From Camarhynchus parvulus (lineage: Eukaryota; Chordata; Aves; Passeriformes; Thraupidae), in assembly GCF_901933205.1 (NCBI RefSeq), contig NC_044572.1, forward strand, positions 90,052,965-90,116,964: a stretch of DNA of 64,000 nt, written 5' to 3'. This document shows positions 1 to 12,955 of this stretch, piece after piece (the first letter of the stretch is position 1; the number at the start of each line of letters is the position of its first letter). Position numbers and translations under genes: made by a program. Below the pieces are notes generated by a model. It was not told the DNA's origin. It was given only the letters and a program-made list of their open reading frames with translations, and did not search any database.

Positions 1-954
1 ATGCCTAGCATGCCTGATGTGTTTGAATCACATCCTGAGGCACTTAACTCTCCCTGTGTGCTGTACTGTGAGCTTAAGAGCCTAACTTTGTATTCCATTA
101 CTCTGAAAAAGCACCACAGTATGTGTTTGCCAGGTATTTCTGAAGCCATGTCTCTCTTTCATCATACTGCAACTGCTCACTATGTTGAATCACTGTATAT
201 AAAACTGCAGTTCTAATTTTAACATCACAATTGACTTCTGTGGAAGTGGCTGTAATGAGCAAAATGAAAAGTTATTAACCAAATCCTTTTTCCTGCTCTG
301 CAGTCTAATTGTCATCTGGAGAAATCTCCTCAAGAGTTGTAATAACAACTTTATGGGCTCAGTAGAGAGGAAGCTGTATGCCTCTACTGAGGTTTTAAGC
401 CAGTACTAGACATTGAAGACCAACACACCAATTTAAAAAACCCAAAAACCAACTTTCATGGAGATTTTTCCTGATTTTAGGAATGCCTGAATGTATAAGG
501 CAGTTCCCTTCTTTTTTCTCAGATGGCTCCAGGTGCTGGGTATGTACAAATTTGCTTTTGTGCATTTTATTTAGGCTTGCTCTAGTCAGTGCAGGTTATT
601 GTCACTTAGTTGTAGAAATAAGCCTTAATAAAATGCTCTGGTTTTCTTTTAAGATGTTTCCAGCAGATAAGATAGTAAAGACTGGTGTTTTACTGTGAAA
701 ATAAAACAACCAGAATAGTTTCCCAGAAATTTGGAGATTCGCATTTCTCTCCTAAGACAGTCAAAATCACCTCAGAGTGCCATAACCAGTAGGCTATGGA
801 GCCACTGTCCCTCACATGCTCTTTCTGGTCACACAAACCTTTTCAGTGACCTGCTGTGCAGTGGGGCACCGATGACATGAGGTAGGAGAAGATGTAGTTG
901 GCACCCTGAACTTAGGGTGATGATAAAACCACTATCAGTGCATCAACCTGAGGA
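1..954. other. AT-rich unassigned DNA
   Basis: No recognisable gene or repeat. Reading frames are short (about 71 codons at most) and read like random hydrophobic translations. Confidence 0.6.
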
Positions 955-1076
955 TGACTTGGACAAGATTCTCAGACACATGATGTGACTCTTGGAGATG
1001 GTGCTGTGCAAAACCAAGAGTTGGACTCAATGATCCTTGTGGGTCCCTTCCAACTCAACTTATTCTGTGATTCTCT
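955..1076 (+). mobile_element. CR1 LINE, 3' terminal fragment
   Basis: This is the last roughly 120 bp of a chicken-repeat-1 (CR1) retrotransposon in sense orientation. The run GTTGGACTCAATGATCC, then GGGTCCCTTCCAACTCAA and a tail ending TATTCTGTGATTCT, is the typical CR1 3' end. CR1 copies insert by target-primed reverse transcription and are usually cut short at the 5' end, as here. The 5' edge is blurred (roughly 955-970). No coding part remains. Confidence 0.88.
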
Positions 1077-2861
1077 GATCTACATTTCCTTCCTTCTGTA
1101 AAAGACACTGACTTTAATATATGAGTGCTCCTACATTCTGGCAGCCAGTGTATCTAGATAAAAATAATGAACTATAGCCAGCTGCTTTGGCAGGACAAGT
1201 ATCAGTGCTCTTCTTCTGCCTGTGATCTGCATGGATGGGTGTAGGGATCTGCTACCTTCAATGATGTGGCTGGTCTTTGCAGAGCAAGGATTTGGTACTC
1301 CCCGTTACCCCAAGCATTCCAAATGTGTTAAATATGCCCTGTTTAGTATATTATTTGTTTTCTGCACCACCACATTTTCCAGTTCATGTTATAAGAAAGC
1401 TAGATGTGCACAGAGTTCAAGGTGCTCTTCTGGGACCCAGCTCCCACAGGTTGAGTTCTGCAGTATTTATCTCAGATGTACTGGGAAAATTAATTTCACC
1501 TGTAACTGAGTTTGTATTCACTGTGCTACCTGAAGTTACCTTGCACAACACAAACATACAGTGAGGACAGGAACAAAAAATAGCTGGCTTATTGATTGTA
1601 GCTTAGGGGTCATTTTCAAACATTCTAGATATGTATAGAGGAACAATCCATCTCTGTTCCTGCTTAAAGAGTGTATGACTGATCTTGTCAGCTTTAATTT
1701 TTATGGAATTTAGAATGTGACATTTGGTATGTCTGAACTTGTGTCCATGTAGAATACTGTCTGTTCTTTGGAGTCAGTTGAGGATAGAGCACTCAAATTA
1801 TCTGTCTTACAGGAAAACATTACTAGAATGGGTTTTTCAGGTAGTATGAGAAATCTTCAGTTTTTCTTTAAACTGTTGGATAACTTTTGAAAAGTCCTTA
1901 AAGAGTAAGAATATTATACAATTTAGATAGTGATTACACTAAATTTTCAGAATTTCATAGCAAATTTTTCCAGAACAGATCCCAAGAATCACTGTAGTGG
2001 TTCTCCACCACTTCAACATACACATGACATCGTCCTTATTTTACCAAAATCTAAGCCTAAGAGAATTGGAAATCACAACATAATACATGAAAGTACTCTA
2101 GAGATACAAATTTCTTTCTAAAAATATCTTCTGTCTCTTTTGATGCTGTACCAAATTTAGAAATACATGTTTTGTATTTCTTTCAAAACACAGTCATTAA
2201 TAAAAATTAATTTAATTTTAATGTTTTCTAAGCTTTCTTCAAGCAAATTGAAAGATTAAGTATTTTCATTTTGAAGAGACTTTTCTGTGTGTGGTGATTC
2301 CTCAATCTTACTTTCATTATGCCTAAATAATTATGAACCTACAGATTTTTTTCTATGGCAGTATCTCTATTTTTATTTTGATCATAAAACGTATAAAATT
2401 CTGCACTATGAAAGTATGATAGAACATGCAGCTCAGAGCTGAAAATATTGAAATTTTCATTAGAATAGGCATGATTTGATTTCATTGCTCAAAATTAAAA
2501 TCTCACATCTGTCAGTATTTATAATTCTATGATTTTATTAGTCTATATAACTTTTCCTTGGATGAAGATGTAAATTCTTAATAATTTTCTGCATAAACCA
2601 GTTTTGAAATGTTTCACTGTCAGGGAGACATACCTTAGTACTTTTGGAGGTTTATAAATATTGTAAAGTCATGTCTTAACTCTGTTTGATCCTAAGTTTA
2701 ATTTTTCTTTAGAAATATACTTGAGTTACCCAGACCCATAAAAATGGAACCTCTATTTGCAGTGCAAAAATGAGATCCCATTTGGGTACATTCTCTGGTT
2801 TCACCATAAACATGTTTCCTTGTTGGAATGCTTTAACATTAGAGCGCAGGATCTGAGTAGA
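1077..2861. other. AT-rich unassigned DNA
   Basis: Nothing recognised. Open frames at 1222-1509 and 1277-1564 overlap on the same strand in different frames and resemble no protein family I know. Confidence 0.6.
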
Positions 2862-2990
2862 GGGGCAGAAAAGTTCTGTTTAGTGTGTGAGTGGTCAAAC
2901 ACTGAAACAGGCTCCCCAGGGATGGTGTGGAATCCCTGTCTTTGGAGATACTTGGTACCCTTGGTCTCACTGCTTTGGGCAGACAGTAAC
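2862..2990 (+). mobile_element. CR1 LINE fragment, 3' UTR-proximal
   Basis: Sense-strand CR1 segment. Recognisable blocks are GTGGTCAAACACTG, AACAGGCTCCCCAGGGA and a GGAGATACT stretch, followed after a deletion by CTGCTTTGGGCAGA. These belong to the end of the CR1 coding region and the start of its 3' UTR. The piece is cut off before the terminal ATTCTGTG repeats. A second CR1 in the same orientation follows within about 25 bp, so the copies lie head to tail. Confidence 0.8.
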
Positions 2991-3011
2991 CAGTGGGCTG
3001 AGTCTGACGGA

Positions 3012-3516
3012 GGTGATCCTTCCCCTCTCCTAGACACATCTGGAATGGTGTCCAGATCTGGGCTCCTTGGTGCAAGAGAGACATGGGCGTGTTGGTATGA
3101 ATCTATTAAAGGCCCACAGAGAGGGTTAATGGATTGGGGTGTCTACCATATGAAGAGAGGCTGAGGAAGCTGAGACTCCTTAGCCTGGAGAGGCGAAGGT
3201 TTGGGAGAATCATGCCAACGGGTATAAATACCTGATGGAGGAAGTGAAGAAGGCAGAGCTGGACTTTTCTCAGTAGTGTCCAGGGAGAGGACAGGAGGAA
3301 ATGGGCACAAACTGAAAGGCGGGAAATTCCCTGTCATTGTAGGGGTGACCAAACCTAAAGAAATTGTAGAAAGTCCATTCCTGGAGGCAGTCACACATGT
3401 GACTGGACAGGGCCTTGTGTGACATGCACAAGTAGACCTTGGTTTGAGCAGGGAGGTCAGACTAAACTAAGACCCATGTAGCCTTCCTACCTCAGCTACT
3501 CTCTGATTTTGTGAAT
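3012..3516 (+). mobile_element. CR1 LINE, 5'-truncated copy
   Basis: About 500 bp of a CR1 element in sense orientation. It starts in the C-terminal part of the reverse-transcriptase polyprotein (the GTCCAGATCTGGGCTCC block), runs through the GAGAGGCTGAGGAAGCTGAGACT block, and reaches a degraded tail near 3515 (TTGAGCAGGGAGGTCAGACT, then CTCTGATTTTGTGA). The coding frame is broken by indels and stops. A minus-strand frame at 3143-3394 is only the antisense of this copy. Divergence looks moderate. Confidence 0.88.
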
Positions 3517-3538
3517 GTAACCCACAGTCTTTATTTTG

Positions 3539-3556
3539 TTTTTTTTTTTTTTTTTT
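3539..3556 (+). repeat. Poly-T tract (18 T)
   Basis: An uninterrupted run of 18 T residues, about 20 bp past the end of the preceding CR1. CR1 does not normally carry a poly-A tail, so this is probably an independent homopolymer. Confidence 0.95.
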
Positions 3557-4275
3557 ACTGTAGGCTAAAAAACCTGAAGTAATGCAGTGAAATTCCACTG
3601 ACAGATTGAAATCTCTATAGATTCCCGTATCAACAAAAAAGGATGAGATTATTTTATTTTAATCCTGTTTAATTCAGTATGCACTTATTGTTACTGGTTT
3701 GGTTTTGGTTTTTTTGTGTATTTTTTTTTCCCCGCCAAATCCTCCTTCAGGCTTTTAAAGCAATAACAATGAAACAGAGTGCTATACCCTCTGAAATTGA
3801 ATTAAATATGACTTGATGCATAAATATGCATTTCTAAAGCACCAAATTCTTAAAAGCACAAACAACATTCATTGACCCTCCTTTGAGCAGGAAGTTGGAC
3901 TATTTATTTTTATGTAATTCTGAAATTGCTGAACCATGCTGGTTCCTATTAGGTTTAAAAGACTAAAGATGGGTTATCTCTCACAAGTTATAATTCTGAA
4001 AGTGCTGGCATTCTTGGCAATTGCCAGAGTATTGATTTTAACTTCGTGTACTTCTAGATGATAGAATAGTTCTTTGCAAGTTGCTCTGTCTTGCCATAAT
4101 CATGTCTGCTGGTTAGTAAAGTGTTAAAGCTACTGTTCTAAAGGCAAAGTTCCTGGGCCTCATTGTAATTTACCAAGCAGCTGCAACAATCAAAAAATAT
4201 GACACAGTAAAATTTAAAAGACCTTTCAAGAAATCTTGTCAAGCCCAAAAGCCAAAGAAGAGAACAGGCAGAAAT

Positions 4276-4302
4276 GTACCGGAATAGTGTACCGGAACAG
4301 TG
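4276..4302 (+). repeat. 13-bp tandem duplication
   Basis: Two adjacent 13-bp units, GTACCGGAATAGT and GTACCGGAACAGT, differ at one position. Each carries a CpG (ACCGG), which is uncommon in this CpG-poor window. Confidence 0.9.
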
Positions 4303-6522
4303 TCTGCTTTCTGTCCTGAGCAGAGACTGAATAAATTGTATGGCTTCCTCCCCACTAAAACAAGAATGGGAACTCAAGGGGAGTTACATCAAAAATGGTC
4401 AGAAGATCACTGCACTGAAAATAGAAGGGGAATATAGAGAAGAGAGTAAGTGTATCTATTTTAATGCAAAATTTTATTTTGCATGGGGCCAAAACATTCT
4501 TTATTTGGTTTCACTTGAGTTTCAGACAAAAATAGCTATAATTCCTTATCTATAAACATAAATTTTATAGGTCAGTTAATCCTGCTGGGAAGATTGACAT
4601 GATTGGAGTGTTAAATTCTACAGTCATAGCCTTTTTAAGAAAGATTAGGTGGGCAAAACCCAAGAGGGAGCACTCAAATAGCATTTCTTGTTGCATTGTC
4701 AATGTCCTCTTGAAAGAAAATGAGTGTTTGAGGGATTACTGCCAGATTAGAGAAGTATGAACCATGTAATCAGTGTGAAGTTACTACCTGATGTTTGCAG
4801 AAACTATCAGATCATGGTAGAAAACAAAATGCAGAACTCAGGAAATAGCTACTATATATATAGGGGAAAATGAAGATACACAATAGAGGACTTCAATCTG
4901 GATTAAATATGGTAGAAATAGCAGCTTCCCAAACAACAACAACAAAGAAAAGGAACTTGAGTGTAGAGGCTTATGTTTAAATTAGTACAGTTTATAATTT
5001 GGGTTAGCAACATCACTCCATATCCAGACATATACAGGTTGTCATGATTGTAAAACTCAAACAAATGGAAAACTAATGGGCATACTGGGTGAAATTTAAT
5101 GAAAACAAAGCTAAAAAGGAGAAAGAGATAACAACTTATGGAAATCAGAAGGTAGGAACATTTGGAACATAAATAACAAGGTCTTGAGCAGTTTGATGTG
5201 GTTAGACTTACTCTGGGCAAAGGTTTGTTCTAGGCAACCTCTGGAAGCCTCTCCCCACCAAAAATACTCTGATATTCTAGGAAGACAAAGGAGAAGAGCA
5301 ATAAGACATGTTTAGGTAAATCAGAAACTAAACAAATCTGACAATTGTATCAGTTAAATGTTATAAGGAAATAGTATTTTCAATAACAATGTGTCAACAG
5401 AGGAAGTGTTTCTTTTATATTCTTGTACTTTCTGTTCTGAGAAAGTAGATGACAACAAAAATGCTATTTTTTTTCTGCAGTAACCTGTGAGAATGATGGT
5501 TAGGTATTTAGAACAAGTTGCTTTAAATCAATCTCTATTTAAATTTTCTGACAAACTGATCAAAGAACCTTGTGAGTGTTTGTCATGAATGTTATCGTTT
5601 TGGACCACCAAATAACATCAAAGGAAATAGAAGGGAGCTCACAGTGCACTCTCTGTTAAAATACTGTAAAGGATAGTTTGAATTGATACAGGCTAAAGTC
5701 AGTCCCACAAAATGGAACACATGATGTAGATTTTTGACTTATATTGAACAGACAGAGGAAGGAGAAAAATTATTCATGTGGATTTATGAAAAATTGCCTC
5801 CTGCCAAACTCCTCTTGCTTGGAATTTACAGTTTCTGTTCAGGAAAAAACCCCACATGTTTATAAATTGAGTTAGTTTCTAAATAATAGAATAGGTATTT
5901 GCCTGGCAGAGGTTAGGGAATTTCTAAGTAACAAAACCAAGTCACTTGCAGAGAGTGATCTCGATTAGTGAGAGAACAGCATGTCTGCATAGATTTTGAA
6001 TTCTTCTCTTCTGCAACATTTCTCTTCCAGAAAGCAGTGTTCCTTAAAAAAAAGAAAACAAACAAAACCATCTTCGTAGATAATTGGATTAATAACAAGA
6101 TTCCTGGATGGATAGGCAGACAAATAGGGGCATTTTTAGGAGGAATCCTGTCTAGCCCTGGTAGCCATATCCAAAATTTATAACAGAACAGCTATGCATA
6201 TAGCTAAAATGCAGTAAAAACGTCTCCTGATAATGAGATATTCCAAGAATTTTGTTAAAACCCTCACACATGTGATGGTGAAATTTTTTCATCTGAACTA
6301 TATAAAAACTTCTGACCACTTCCATATCAGGAATAATTTTAAGTAGAAGCTTTGAAATCAGTGGAAATAAGGCTAGAAATAAGATATACATTTTAAACAG
6401 CAGATATATTTAATATAACAATTTACAGAATCTTTCATTCAATTCTACCTTGCTAGAAGGTCAAGAGAAAATATTTTTCTAAAACTAAACTATAGGTTAA
6501 AGGAAATGTAATCCAAGGCTGT

Positions 6523-6548
6523 ACTTCAGCATATCACTTCAGCATATC
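6523..6548 (+). repeat. 13-bp perfect tandem duplication
   Basis: Two exact adjacent copies of ACTTCAGCATATC. The perfect identity suggests a recent slippage or duplication event. Confidence 0.95.
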
Positions 6549-7979
6549 ATATGGGGACACTCCAGATCTTCAAAATTACCACTCCAGTGTCATCTACAAG
6601 TTATCTAAACACAGATATTCTTACAGGAACACAGAAGTGTTATCATTTATAGTATGAAAACACGGAAAATTACATTTTACAAAGAAATCAGAAAGCCTTC
6701 ATTGGATAATGGAGAGAGCTTCTTATTGGCTTAAATTGAGGAAAAAGTATTAGAAGGAAATTATTCTTCTGGAAATTGCATGAAGATTGCATTGTGGTGG
6801 CTATTAACAGTTTATTGTACACAAGATAAAGTAATTGTAAAAGAAAAAAAAGAACAATCATGATTAATAAGTTCTTTGCTCGGATATTTTAATAATTTGA
6901 TAGAATTTTTTTTGTCAGAAACCATAGTGAAGAAATCTAATTACTCTCCTCATTTTTGGGTGTAGTCAAGAGGCAGGCAAATGTCTCCCAGTAAGGAAAA
7001 AATATTTGGCTTTTTAAAAAAAAGAATATTTTCATTTGCAACTGGAAAATGTGTTCATGTAAAGATGTTTTCTGCGCAAAGATAGGAAGGAAATATTATT
7101 TTCAATCATGATACTTTGCAGGAAGACGAAGGAAACATATTAATGTATTTTTACTTTGTTCTTAAATTAAAACTGAAATAATCTTATTAAATATTTGAAT
7201 ACCATTTCCTTAAATCCTGTAAAAAGATAGGCTCTGTTTCCATCATTAATAATTTTTTAGCTTTTGTATTGTGAAGGAAAGCTTGTCTCTATGCCCTAAG
7301 GCATCAGACATGTAACAGATTCTTCTGCAGCTGTGAAGATGTGGAGGTACCCTTTAAGGAAAATTGCCCTTGTGCTTTTTGTCTGCATCTGGGCCCAGCT
7401 GGCTAGGAAACTAAGACAATACCTACAGGAGCATTTTACTTCAGATCTGGAGTGTGGCTTGGAAGTGCATACTCCTATTGTCCCCACTTATTATGCTTTG
7501 GCTCCTGCCAAACTAGGTGCTGGAATGATGAAAGGATGATGCCTTCTGCCATCATCTGTGCCTGGAACAATACTGTTCCTGAAGAGCTGTTGGGTTTCTC
7601 TGTTTTTTGCTCCTGTATCTTTAGAAGCCAAAAGAGCTTTCTTGCAACCAGGATTCTGAATATTCACACAGCTAAGACAAGAGACCCTATAGGTGGAGTT
7701 ATCCCACTGATAGAGCTTATCCCATTGTGTATCCAAAGCTTTCCACATTCTTACTCTGGGCCTAAAAACATTTACTGAAACTTCTGTTTTCTAGAAACTG
7801 AAACTAATTTATTTGCCGAGTCCAAAATCTTCAGAGCAGAAGGGGCAACTACAACACATAGTTTGACATGCAATTAAAACTCTGGACAAAATTTTTCAAC
7901 TACTTTTCAGCTATCTTTGTACAGCCTAGTAATTTATGGCTAAGCTAGACTGAATCTTTACAAAAGACATCTATTTTTG

Positions 7980-8245
7980 ATTTAAAATGTTCTGCAGAGA
8001 ATCCAGCACACCCTTAAGTGAGGTGTTCCATTGATTAATTGCACTCACTCTGAAAATATTTCCAGTCAGACTTTGCTTAGCTTCAGTCTCCAGTCATTTA
8101 TCTTTATGCCTTTGTCTGTCAAGAAGCTGCTTGCCATGGAAAAATCTTTTAATACATAGGTACTTACAAACTGACATTTTGCTGCCCTTGGGAAAACAGT
8201 TCTGTAAAAGTGACACGCATTTTCAAAATCCTTTAAAATAAAAGA
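7980..8245 (-). mobile_element. Ancient CR1/L3-like LINE fragment, antisense
   Basis: On the plus strand this reads as the reverse complement of the C-terminal coding part of an old amniote CR1 (L3-like) family. Landmarks in order are GTTCCATTGATTAATTGCAC, TTTCCAGTCAGACTTTGCTT, AGCTTCAGTCTCCAGTCATT, GCCTTTGTCTGTC and TAGGTACTTACAAACTG, then a weaker CATTTTCAAAATCCTTTAA stretch. Divergence is clearly higher than in the other CR1 copies here, consistent with an insertion before modern birds diversified. Both edges are blurred. The minus-strand frame at 8066-8293 is a decayed remnant of that coding region. Confidence 0.65.
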
Positions 8246-8764
8246 ACCCAAAATTTCAAACATTTCTTTGTTTTTAATTATTTCCAATTTCAAGGGAATA
8301 AGATTTTTTTTCTATATAGTATAGTTATACTGAACATTCAAGAGATGGGGAGAACTTTTTTACCAAACCTTGTCCATGAGCTGAAATGAAGTAAAACTGA
8401 TACAACTTTTCTTTTTGTTACCTCTTATATCATCTTTTTCAGAGAGATACAACATGCTTATTTTAATTTTTTTAATCAGTTTTGTCTCAGAAAGATGTTC
8501 CTACTACTAAAAAAAGTGGATTTTCCCCAAAAGATAAGATAAGAAAAACCTAATGGAAAGTACAGAGATGGTAGAGCCAAGTTTTCCAGTCTAAGGTGTA
8601 CGATGGTAGGAAAAGAGGAAATGGATGTAAGATGCAACATTGGTTAGATATAAAGAAATGTATTTCATTTTTCACCATGATCAGAGACTCAAGCAGCTTT
8701 CCAGAGGTTTTTGAATCTTTGTCCAAGATGATGCTCAAAATTTAGCTACACACAAGCCCAGGCT
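8246..8764. other. Unassigned DNA
   Basis: Nothing recognised. A 62-codon minus-strand frame (8550-8738) has no family resemblance. Confidence 0.55.
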
Positions 8765-8843
8765 ACCTCATCTAGAAGGCCTTGCTGAAAGCAGAAGTTG
8801 ACCTCTTGGATCCTCAGGGGTCCCTTCTGTCTTGAATTCTGCA
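8765..8843 (+). mobile_element. CR1 LINE, short 3' terminal fragment
   Basis: About 80 bp that follow the CR1 3' UTR: TTGCTGAAAGCAGAAGTTGA, GATCCTCAGGGGTCCCTTC and a degraded tail TTGAATTCTGC. It is in sense orientation and strongly 5'-truncated. It is short and divergent, so the call is less certain than for the longer copies. Confidence 0.65.
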
Positions 8844-11800
8844 GCAAAACCACAAGTGGGGCTATGTGAGTGTTTCAGCCTGTCTTTGATGGAGGTTCAC
8901 AAGAACTTCCTCCTTGACCTGGTGGAGAACCTGCGTGAAGTGTGTTGAAAACTGGTGTCTTTGAGATTTGGAGAACAATCCCCTAAACATATGGCTGGAC
9001 CAACTAAGCTTCATTTCCTCGGGCAAAAAGGCCCAAAACAGACAGCAGGTCCTTGTTTAGCCACATCAGCTATGCACATGCAGCATGGGGAACAGTGCTT
9101 TATTTAACTGGTGATCTAAATTGGCAGCTTTGTTGACATGCAACAGTAAACTACCCATGTTCCATATTGCTGATTACTAAATCTCAATTTCTCAATTTTA
9201 TCTTTTGACAATCAGTCATATTTGGGTAGACTGTGATGCCTAAAAAGTAATTAAAACTTTTTCAGGTAATAAGTAAATTGAGGCATGGAATTTGCATTTA
9301 TTGATAATTACACAGAAAAACTCCAAAAATCATGAAACAGAACTCATTTTTATTGACTTGAAGTTTATCTCCCAGTTTTCTATGCAAAATATTGACTGTA
9401 GCAGACAAGTCAGTGTACAACCAATGCAAATTAATAGCTAAGAGAAAAATTAATCTCTCATTCTAGCACAGTGTATTGTGACACAAAATTTAAACAAGTA
9501 TTATTCTATTACCTAATTAATCCCATTTAATCAAACCAAGAACATACCTATCTTTGTAATTTTTCTATAAATAAGCCACAAAGTCTGGAAATTTTTAAGT
9601 CAGGGAAGCCAGACTGTCAGCATTCAAATTCAGAGTTGTCTTGAAGATTGTACACTTTGATATGCACCTGATAAAAATAAACTTGTTATGTAATGTGCTG
9701 ATTCAGTGAAGAGAATAACTACATGCTTAACTTTTTATGCACTACTGGCTCTAGTAGCATTCAGTAAGTACACATAAGTTAATTCAAAATTATGGAATAG
9801 CAAGAGTCATTGTCATCATTAGGAATATAAATGCATTTCAGTGCTACTGATCATTAACAATATGTCTGGTGAATTGGCTTCTTGGTTAGATTGCTTGTTT
9901 CAGCAAGATCAAATACTTCAGTAGGTATGGACTTCCAGTAAACTTATTTTCAAGAATTTTCAACTCACTCCTGACAGTGTGAGGTCATACAATCACAGTG
10001 TTTGATCAAATATGTTTATTGAAATCCCCAATAGAGTTCAACTCTATTAATTCCATGACCTCTTTTCCTTTGTTCTCTCTGTCCATGGGCAATTATGATT
10101 CTGTTTCAGTTAGTTGTTGCTAAACCCCTGTTTTTTCTTCCTCTGTTTCTCCCATAATCTTCTCAAGATCACTATGAGTAAAATGAAGCCCGTATTTATA
10201 TCTCTTCTACATTTTTATTAATGTGATTAGCATCCTTCTTTTGCATAATATTTGCTTATTTCTATATGGAAACAAAACTGTGGGGATTTTTTTCTGAAAG
10301 AGACTTTAATATTGCCTTGTAGTAGTCCAAAATGAAGAGATATCAAAAGTAACAATGCCTATAAATTTCTAATGTGTTTTCTATTTGCTGAAGGATTTTT
10401 TTTCCTATTTTTTGAGGGAGAGAGTATGTTTGCTTTGTTATTGTTGTGGGGGTTCATTTGTTTTTGTTCAATTTGTCTGAATCTGTTTGGGGCATCATAA
10501 AAAGAGAAGCTGGAGAGTCTTTTTATGTTGGTTGTACACAATTCTATGCACATGGAGAGGAAGGGAGTTTTGGTTTTACACACAGTGATCCTCCAGGTTT
10601 TTGACTAGGAATTGCTTTCATTTGAATGATGATGTCTGCTCATGAATAAATTGGTCAGAGTATGGTAATGCAAATGTGTGATTTGAAGATCTTTCAAGCA
10701 ATTTATGAACTGAAGTTCTAAATATACATAGTTTAAAATGCAGCTAATCTGTATACTGCTACACAATGACATCAAATTCTCTGATAGGAGATGTGTTTTC
10801 CAGTAGCAGCCAGTGAATTCCATAGCAATATCAATTTATTTTATTGCTAAGTAATATACTTCTTTTTTTCTCACTTATGTCCCTTGAAAGGATACAAAAT
10901 ATGACTCATAGCTGAAAACGCTCAAAAATTTTATATTGGATTAATATTATCAACAAATGTTTTCATGTGTTCTCCAAGTCGTATGGCCACATCACCTACA
11001 ATCCCTGTCTGAACCTGTTTTTCCCCATGTACCAGAGGAGAGGCTAAGCTTGAAGGCTGTTAGATCAGCTTTTCTTCATCATTTGGAAAAGTCTGTACTG
11101 CTGCTCTGTTCATGAAGTAGCCCCAGGTCTGTGGTGCAACAAGCAGTGTAAGGATCTCTGGAACAAATGGTTTAAGTTGTGTGGCTGACACTGCTGGCCA
11201 ACATTTCCAGCTCTTTCTGTTGCTTCTGCAAGCCTAACACAGGTGTTTGCTTTCCAGCTTGTTGAGCCATGCATTGTAGTCTAGTTAAAGTGCTCAATGA
11301 GGAAATCTTCCAAGAGTCAGCTGCAAACAGGAAAAAAAAAGTTGAAGCTTACATGACATTTTTCATGCATGTATGTTGAAAATTGGAAGGTTTGCAGGTG
11401 CTCTGGAACTACCTTTTATTAAGATCCTTGCAATACCAAGGGACTAGATTCTGATGTGAGGTCCCATCCAGCCTACATGCTGGCCAAATAGTGAAATCAG
11501 AAATTACCAAGTCAACATGATACCAATGGGAAAAGGTAAGAAAAGGCACCATTCAGAGCTGTCATTTTGGCAAATATATGCAGAGCACACATACCAACTT
11601 CTGCTACAAATTTAGTCTCTTCACTGCTATTTAGCTTCCTTGTTGCCCGTGGGTTTTAGTGTGTGATACAAGAGGGAGAGGAATTAGGTAGCTGCTGAGC
11701 TATAGTCCAACATGATGGAACTTAATTTTTGATGTAAGAGGAAATTCTATTGCATTATTCTGTGACAGAAGACAATTGTGAAAGGAAATGCTTGTGAATA

Positions 11801-12480
11801 AAACATGAATACCACTTTTCATACTGAAGACCATGCTAAAAGTATATTCTCTAGCAATATATAAAAGTATATTCTCATCCTTTTGGTGTTCTTTGCAATG
11901 TTCCTTTTTGCATTTTTCAAAAGTTTTCAAGTTTTTCTATACCTTTTGATGTCAATGCCTTTCCCATTCTCTGTTGTGGTAGGTTTGAATATCACCCACA
12001 TATATGTTTGGAATTCTGGGGTCTAAATCTAAAAAGGGTGTATAAAGCTTATTTTGGAATAAAAGTGACTTTGAAGTCATTTGGGCAGTCTTGGTAGATG
12101 AACTGAACACATGATTGCCTGGTTTTAATGAAGCAAATGGAAGAAAATACAAAATAAATAAGATGGGTTTACTTTTGACTCCAGGACAAGTAGAACTACT
12201 GGATTATCTGTAGTACCTTGCAGAACGAAGCTGTAGTACCTTGTAGAATAATAGTCTGAGGACTCAAATATTATATGTATTAGAAGACCTTTAAATTAAA
12301 ATTTATGAAAATGGTTCTGTATCTGTCTGGGAACATTTTGGCAATTTTTTCCATGTGCTTTTTTCAATCTAGTTTCTCAGAGATCAAATAAAGATTTAGA
12401 GAACTTGATTTGTATGCAAGGCGTTGATTTACAATGTTACTGACCTTCTCTGACTTGGCAGACAAAACTTAATGTGATCC
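8844..12480. other. Unassigned DNA
   Basis: No gene or repeat recognised. A somewhat less AT-rich patch near 10980-11300 was compared with CR1 and LTR patterns without a match. Imperfect repeats of TGTAGTACCTTG occur near 12210 and 12232. Confidence 0.55.
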
Positions 12481-12502
12481 CTTGCCAGCTACAAAAATTC
12501 AA

Positions 12503-12955
12503 ATGTATATATGGGGAGCTATTTTCTTTTTATGCAAGGGCCAGCTGCAGTTTCCTAAGAGCTGTGTGAGATTTGCTCTGACTGGAAGTTTTCTGAATGG
12601 TATGATCCAGGTGAATCCCAGGAGGTTGGAGGTTGGTGTGGGGACTGTTGACCGACCTTCTTTTGTCCTTCTCATGTGGGAGCTGTTTGGGGACCTTTGG
12701 TGCTCCCCCAGGCCTCACACCCTGCATGTCCTCTTCGTTAACCCTGTAGAGACTCTTTCCTACCATGCTGTTGATGGACAGGGGCGAAAGCTTGATGCTA
12801 TAAAGAGATATTTCTGTTTGCTTGTCTCTTCCCTATGCCTTTTTTCCCCAGTTGTTATTGGGAAAAGCAGTAGAGTTGTGGTCCCTGTTGACAGTGTTAG
12901 GGGTTTTTTAAACCCAAGTTACAGTGATTCTTCTCTATCACTTTCTAATGGCTAG
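12503..12955 (+). other. Open reading frame of 150 codons, doubtful coding value
   Basis: An ATG-started frame of 150 codons covers a patch richer in G and C than its surroundings (about 12600-12790). The predicted protein has no signal peptide, repeat or motif I can name. It resembles no known family, and the codon choice shows no clear bias. No splice acceptor or promoter marks it as an exon. It could be an unrecognised repeat, a long non-coding exon or chance. I keep it only because it is longer than most frames here. Confidence 0.12.

Larger units (their letters stand above)
3557..7979. other. AT-rich unassigned DNA
   Basis: About 4.4 kb without a recognisable gene or dispersed repeat. 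It holds the two small tandem duplications listed separately, a short TA run near 4853 and many homopolymer runs. The longest frame (4903-5220, minus, 105 codons) is rich in Cys, Leu and Phe and looks like chance translation. Confidence 0.6.

Noticed and set aside
10980..11300. Less AT-rich block thought to be an LTR or CR1
   Set aside because: No LTR ends, CR1 blocks or flanking duplication could be found.
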